Of a DNA stretch of 26,384 bases, positions 21,265-26,384 are shown in pieces (positions within the stretch are counted from its first letter, which is position 1; the number at the start of each line of letters is the position of its first letter). Source of the stretch: Glomus cerebriforme (Eukaryota > Glomeromycota > Glomeromycetes > Glomerales > Glomeraceae). The notes beneath the pieces were generated by a model that saw nothing but the letters and a program-made list of their open reading frames with translations, was not told the origin of the DNA and made no database searches. The stretch spans positions 10,762 through 37,145 of the forward strand of contig QKYT01000193.1 of NCBI GenBank assembly GCA_003550305.1. The letters run 5' to 3'. Made by a program: the position numbers and the translations under genes.

Positions 21265-22782
21265 ACTTCATTTGGTTAAAACTGCTCATGTGATTGATCG
21301 ATATGTTTGCATGTTAATGCGTGTTGATGCGTGTTATGATCAGATAGTAAGTCAACTTTGCACGTGAATAACTAATAATATTTTTGCTGTGATTAATCAT
21401 CCCCAAAATAAGCATCTGGCCTGCATGCCGAAAAGGGTGTTTAGATATGATGAAAAGAAAAGACAATGAATCAAAAGGATGATTAAAAAATACTGTACAT
21501 GTCTACTTATATATTTTCATCTTCAGCAACAGAATGATCGTCTGAGCATTCACAAATTCAATAAGATTGAATTTGAATCGACGCCTCAAACAAAATTACA
21601 AATTTGATTCGATTCAAATGGATTAAATTGGATTGGATTTTATTATTAAATTTCCAAACCACCTATCACCACCTGCTACTATATCGCGTGTATGAATAAA
21701 TTTCTTTATTCCAATTAATTTATCGAATACGGATTGGATTATAATATCCAATCCGGTCTAAAGCGTATACCAAGAGTATACCAAGTGGATATATTTAATA
21801 AATCAAAAGTAATACTAAAATTTTTTACTAAATCCATAGAAATTTTTACAGATGAAATTACAGTAGAAGAAAAAAAATTTTTACAGACTCTTGTATTGCA
21901 TCGGAAGTTTTACGATTCCTTATCAAGAAAGGATTCATTAGTATTTGTACGAGTTGGCATACTCGTAGAAAAATTTATTTTCAGGAAAGTTGTGATAAAT
22001 AAATGCACTCAAAAAATAATTGATAAATTTTTGATATAGATTCATAGATAACATATCAGAATAATTACCGAGTGAAAAGCTAGACAAAATTAATCTAGCT
22101 GATCAATGTAACTTATGTAAGAACTCAAATGATTTGTGGATTATCAAGACGTTGTCAATGACGATTTGCGCCCATTATCTCAAATCTCTCATCAAAAATG
22201 CTAAATAGAATGTATTTGATCACTTGCCTTTATTCCGAGATAAAATGTTTAATAATCAATTTTTAAAGTGATTATAGTTAAGGGTATTTTTAGGCGTTCA
22301 AATAAATTTAGTTTCTCATCACATGAACGTGATGTCACATGACATGTAGGAATAAATAAAAAAACGAATCATCTTTTTTGCTAAAATTTTATTCTCACGA
22401 ATTGAAAAAAAAATTGATTATATTAAAACGTTAATTAATAAAGAGGGCAAGAAAAGAAGAGAAAAGTAATTTTTTCTACATATGAAAGGCATCGTCTAAA
22501 ATGGTTAATTGACCATTATTTCAAATTTTATAGCTAAGCATAAAATTTTTATAATGATTGTGAAAACGAAAAAGAAAATGATTAATAGCGGTAATATATT
22601 TGGAATTGAATTAAATGTTATAAATTTAGAAATAAACATATGAAATTTTTATAATATTCAATAAAATTTATTTTAAAAACAGTTATAAATTCATAACTAA
22701 CGGTTATTTTACTGTTATTTTACTGTTAGTGGTCGTGTATGCATATTTGTGATTTCACAGATATTAAAAAGAATATATATAT
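21265..22782. other. Intergenic region with GATTGGA-type repeats and small remnants
   Basis: About 21560-21760 is full of GATTGGA/TCCAATC words and short inverted repeats: a 10-bp pair ATTTGAATCG (21571-21580)/CGATTCAAAT (21610-21619), and a hairpin at 21730-21755. A frame of 101 codons without an ATG start (21734-22039) begins inside that hairpin and has no recognised domain. Just after it, in another frame, 22065-22208 reads 47 codons with QCNLCKNS and TICAHYL, a spacing loosely like a decayed RING finger. From 22210 to 22782 there are only A/T runs and a short direct repeat TTATTTTACTG near 22705. Confidence 0.4.
21730..21755. repeat. 10-bp inverted repeat, CGGATTGGAT/ATCCAATCCG
   Basis: Perfect 10-bp arms around a 6-nt spacer (TATAAT), in a block rich in related words. 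Its right end (AATCCGGTCTA) resembles sequence beside the small inverted repeat at 427-445 and its equivalent in the second array unit. Confidence 0.7.
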
Positions 22783-22790
22783 TATAAAAG
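22783..22790 (+). promoter_or_regulatory. TATA box of the truncated F-box gene
   Basis: TATAAAAG lies 50 bases before the ATG at 22841, a normal distance for a fungal core promoter, so the broken gene may still be transcribed. Confidence 0.5.
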
Positions 22791-22840
22791 AGCATACTTT
22801 CACCTGTTGAGCATATTGAATTTTTTTAATAATAAATAAG

Positions 22841-23361
22841 ATGCCTCAACTTCCTGTCGAATGTCTTAATAAAATATTCAAATATTCAGAAGATAAAACT
22901 ACATTGCATTCATGCCTACTGGTTAATCATCTTTGGTATAAAACTGCAGTCATATTTTTATGGAGTAAATTTATTTGGAGTTTTCAATATTTTTTTCCTA
23001 CGAACAAATTTGAAATTATTAATACTTTAATTGCTGGTAATCAAAAGACTTTTTACGTAAGAATGAATTTTTGATTCCACCACAAACTTCAATGTTCAAT
23101 TATGCATTATTTTGCAAAGTTCTTCCGTTTCACGAAATTGATCAAATGATTCAACATAATCTTGAAAGACAACAAAAACAACAAACTGATTCTTCACGTA
23201 GCTTAAATGATAGAAAACGGTTATTGTCACAAGAAATATTAAAAATGTTTAAAAATTTACAAGAATTTATTTTATCTGAATTTGAAGAATTTAATCAATT
23301 ACAAAATATTATATTTCCCCAATTAAGAATTTTAATTTTATTAAATTCATTTAATTTTTAA
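22841..23361 (+). pseudogene. F-box protein gene, frameshifted and truncated
   Basis: The first frame (22841-23074) opens with an F-box: MPQLPVECLNKIFKYSED, then SCLLVNHLWYKTAVIFLWSKF. It stops after KTFYVRMNF. The fungal F-box family continues in the next frame from about 23062: NEFLIPPQTSMFNYALFCKVL, then LNDRKRLLSQEILKMF and LQEFILSEFEEF, before a stop at 23359-23361. The out-of-frame join lies around 23030-23062 and no intron of normal size would repair it. Family members run several hundred residues further with leucine-rich repeats, so the C-terminal part is also missing. It belongs to the same broad family as the intact F-box gene but the two are not near-identical copies. Confidence 0.85.
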
Positions 23362-23413
23362 AAATTATTGGAAAGAAGCCATCAAGCAAGATAAAGAGAA
23401 CTGGTACCCACAG

Positions 23414-23540
23414 GCTTACATATAATGTAAGCACGCTACACTCCCACTCACGCATGGAATCATGCTGTTCTGCAAGTGAATTTGCTTATCACCCAAGATA
23501 CTTGCAGTTTCACAAGTCTATATTCTTTAAGAGGCTTGTG
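23414..23540. other. Cluster of four small hairpins in a G+C-richer block
   Basis: Four consecutive inverted repeats occur within 127 bases: GCTTACAT/ATGTAAGC (23414-23432, 3-nt loop), GCATG/CATGC (23452-23465, 4-nt loop), CTGCAAGT/ACTTGCAG (23470-23507), and CACAAG/CTTGTG (23511-23540). G+C content is clearly above that of the flanks. The block starts about 50 bases after the truncated F-box gene ends. It could be a folded RNA gene, a short folded transposon or a fragment of a larger repeat; no pol III boxes or known RNA motif were recognised. Confidence 0.45.
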
Positions 23541-25600
23541 TTTTTATTGGGTTATTAGGAGAGTGTTCCAATTTTATGGGAAATGATCTGCCAAGCTTGC
23601 AAAGTTGCCAAGTTTTTTTTTTAAATATACAGTTCAACTGTATTTTTATTATAACGTTCTGATGTAAATATAGAGTTCGTTTGTTAAGATGCAACGAACA
23701 ACGGAAACAACAGAAAACCCGAAATAGATGCAGAATTTATTTACGTACTATAATAAGTCAAATTATATAACGTGTCAAAAGATGTTAATATAGAGCGCTA
23801 TTTTTATCGCGGTATAAAACTCTTGATTTTAAATTCCGATTGTTAATTGTAATACCAATTGATAGTTGCGCGAAGCAACCATGACTTTTTTAATTTATAA
23901 ATTTCTGCATACAATATACAATCATCCATAATCTTGTAAGTTTGACTCATTTTTAGCAATTTGTACTATAAATACGAAAAGTCCATTTCTTTAATATTTC
24001 AATATTTTACTATCAAGAAGAGTGGTAGATGAAGCCAAGGTATTTAAAATGTTTCAAAGCTTTATTGACGGACTTTTTTTTAAATCATTAAAGAGTTTCC
24101 TTTTTACCAATTCTCATAAGAATTAATACCTTTGACGAGCACAGATGAATAATACGTATATTAGTCTTTTCAACTTTATATTAATTCGAATCTGTCCCAA
24201 CTACCTGAATTCTGGCCCGAATCCTGACCCATGAACATAATTCTTATAGTTAACATCAATACTTTTATGGATGAAGCCTGAAGGTGAATACCCAGACCTT
24301 CCTTCTCTTCACGATTTAAGTCTTTGATTGAATCAATACTCTGATCTCATCTGTTGAAAAACAAGTCTCGAATTCTGACCATATCCCTTATAAAAATTTT
24401 TCGATTTTTACATTTTGTAAGTAACATTATTGCCCAAAAAGTTTCTGATTCTTCATCTCGAAATTCTACACTTCGTAATAAGTTTATCAGTTCTAAGTTT
24501 AATAAGGGCATTTGCTTTTACTGTGGTTTTGTTAAATTATTTAAAAATTGAAATTTTAACTTAGAAATAGGGGAGTTGTAGGTAAGTTGTAAATAAGTTG
24601 TCAATTTTACCTGAACATAGCTTGTCACCTCTACGTGGTGTTTGGAAGAAACAGCCATAAGAGTATGTCCTAATTTTTTTTTATTTTTTTATATTTTGTT
24701 TTTTCAAAGATTTTGTTCTTATTTTCGGCCAGACATTTTAAGTTAATCGGCCGGATAATTTAACGGACTATATAAAATTGCGCATTTATAATTGGTCAAA
24801 TATACTTCTTTGAAATTGTAATTGATTTTCAGATACCAATTGGAATTTCAAATACAAGGTTATCTGAAATTAAGAGTATCCGAATTTTAAATTTAGATAA
24901 ACTATAGTATATCGCGATTTTACATATAACGAGGTTTACTATAACGCGCTTTGATTGTAATAAATAAATATGAGGGTAAAGAATCGCGCTTTTCAAATAC
25001 TGTATATATTTTTTTTATAAAATTTTTTTTCGCATTTTTTATATATATACATTATACAGTATAGTAATTTATTGTTCAATTCATCTATCGGTCATCGACC
25101 GATATTGAACCACTCCTATCCAATAAATATTTTTTTTTAAAAATACCGATAATTATAATTATATGTTAACGTAGTTTATCAGATAAAACATGCAGAATAC
25201 ACTTTTAAAACACAATATGAAATTAAATATACAATTAATTTTAAAAGTTTATGGATTTATTATATGTTAATCTCTAACTTATACCAGTAGATAGATTGAT
25301 ATATACAGTATATACATAAATAAATATATATATAACTTGAGTAAAATACTTTGGTATATAAAATAATCATCAGGTGATTTCGCATCAAAATTTTTTAAAA
25401 CATCTAAATTTATGTTACTCCCCCAGATGACTAATTTTGACGAAATTTCTTAAGACATTCTAAAAATTGGCTAATAATTTAAGCCGATAGAACGCAATTA
25501 GATTCGTTAGCAACGAAATTAAAGATAATTTTATTATATAGAATGAAGTTTTAAATAACAGTTTATAAATTACCTTGAATGTACGAGAGGAAGGACATCA
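23541..25600. other. Gene-free stretch before the right-edge gene
   Basis: AT-rich DNA with long T runs (for example near 23610, 24676, 25020 and 25130) and TATATA tracts near 25040 and 25325. Reading frames here are short and lack ATG starts or protein-like composition; the one at 24354-24551 ends in CFYCGF, but nothing around it supports a zinc-binding domain. About 24190-24250 is slightly richer in G+C without a recognisable feature. Confidence 0.5.
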
Positions 25601-26384
25601 TTATACTATTATTAATGGGGAAGTTGAGTCAAAGGACCCGTAATTAACATGAGATATATCAACATGAGACGTATCCACATCATCTTTAGCAAGAATAATT
25701 AAGGTCAAAATGATACTTTTGTGAAGTTTGTTCGTTTGAACCAATCTACCTTTTTTTACATCATCCAAGCTGTATTTCTATTAAAGGAAGATTTCATAAA
25801 AATTTATCCTTTAAGTTATTTAATATTGAAACGATATACTGTAGTACTTACATCAACATCACCTTCAATTGCGACATATAAGCATAAATCTTGATAACAA
25901 ATGCTAACAAAATAAAATTATTAAAACAGCCAAACTTATAAAATAATTTGTGAAATATTAATATTGATTTAACTTACTCATTAATGAGAATATATGGTTT
26001 TCGAGGTTGACCCACATTATAAATATATTGTTTAGTATGTTTTACAGTATCATTTGCATCTGTATTATCATTTTTGGAATGATCACTAGCATGTTTTTCA
26101 CTATCTTCACTTTCCCTGGCAAGATGAAATGTTATTTTTTTACCATGATACTTTTTATCAACTTCGTCTAAGGAAAAAATAAATTATTATATAATTTATT
26201 CCTTTTTTTCGTATATAATTTAAGTAAAGAAATATTCTTTAGACTTACCAATATAAAACCTAAGTTGAAAATCATCAACGTGAAAAAGTTTGATTAAAGT
26301 ATTTTTTCTAAATTTATTAAATTCTTTAAACCATTCATGTTTAATAATAAGTTTAATTCTGTCATCTAACGTTCTAAAATTATT
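25601..26384 (-). CDS. Unrecognised multi-exon protein, C-terminal 184 aa (partial)
   Basis: CDS complement(join(25601..25777,25852..25903,25978..26167,26249..>26384)). Three introns of 74, 74 and 81 nt all begin GTAAGT and end AG; the exons keep one frame through different phases to a TAA at 25601-25603, good evidence for a real gene although no exon exceeds 64 codons. The visible part reads LDDRIKLIIKHEWFKEFNKF, FHVDDFQLRFYIDEVDKKYH, a charged Ser/Asp/His-rich linker, IYNVGQPRKPYILIND, CYQDLCLYVAIEGDVD and a hydrophobic SIILTLIILAKDDVD near the end. I do not recognise a domain. The 5' part lies beyond the right edge, and AATTTTAG at the very edge might itself be an acceptor, so the first eleven bases may be intronic. 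Confidence 0.7.

Noticed and set aside
24354..24551. Frame ending in GICFYCGFVKLF, possible zinc-ribbon fragment
   Set aside because: A single CxxC is not enough, there is no start codon and no homologous context.

Overview
The window looks like nuclear DNA of an arbuscular mycorrhizal fungus (Glomeromycotina, most likely Rhizophagus or a close relative). The evidence is the very AT-rich sequence with long A/T runs, genes split by short GT-AG introns (about 68-142 nt), F-box/leucine-rich-repeat genes, a Crinkler-type gene relic and a hAT transposon. The organism call is inference from gene content; no marker gene is present.

Layout. 1-4466: a tandem array of about 1.75-kb units, each holding a three-exon GNAT N-acetyltransferase gene (one cut by the left edge, two complete at 215 aa) followed by the antisense 3' part of a hAT transposase. 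The last unit runs into an uninterrupted two-exon hAT transposase (4041-6235, minus, 706 aa). 6236-9933: gene-poor DNA with a non-autonomous inverted-repeat element (7469-8220). 9934-11136: a secreted nucleoside hydrolase (372 aa, one intron). 11137-13155: no convincing gene. 13156-14215: a decayed Crinkler (CRN) gene. 14216-16679: mostly non-genic, with exon-like patches on the minus strand. 16745-19335: an 11-exon acetyl-CoA transporter of the SLC33A1/AT-1 family, convergent with an intact F-box/LRR gene (19564-21183, minus). 21265-22840: repeats and small remnants. 22841-23361: a frameshifted, truncated F-box gene that still has a TATA box. 23414-23540: a block of small hairpins. 25601-26384: the 3' end of an unrecognised four-exon gene on the minus strand that runs off the right edge.

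How they relate. The genes do not form a pathway and nothing suggests co-regulation. The nucleoside hydrolase would release nucleobases from nucleosides outside the cell or in the secretory route, AT-1 would carry acetyl-CoA into the ER/Golgi lumen, and the F-box protein would choose targets for SCF ubiquitin ligases. The strongest evolutionary signal is the GNAT array: its repeat boundary falls inside the hAT gene, so the array appears to be a segmental tandem duplication with one breakpoint in the transposon, and the copies then diverged mostly by amino-acid-changing substitutions.
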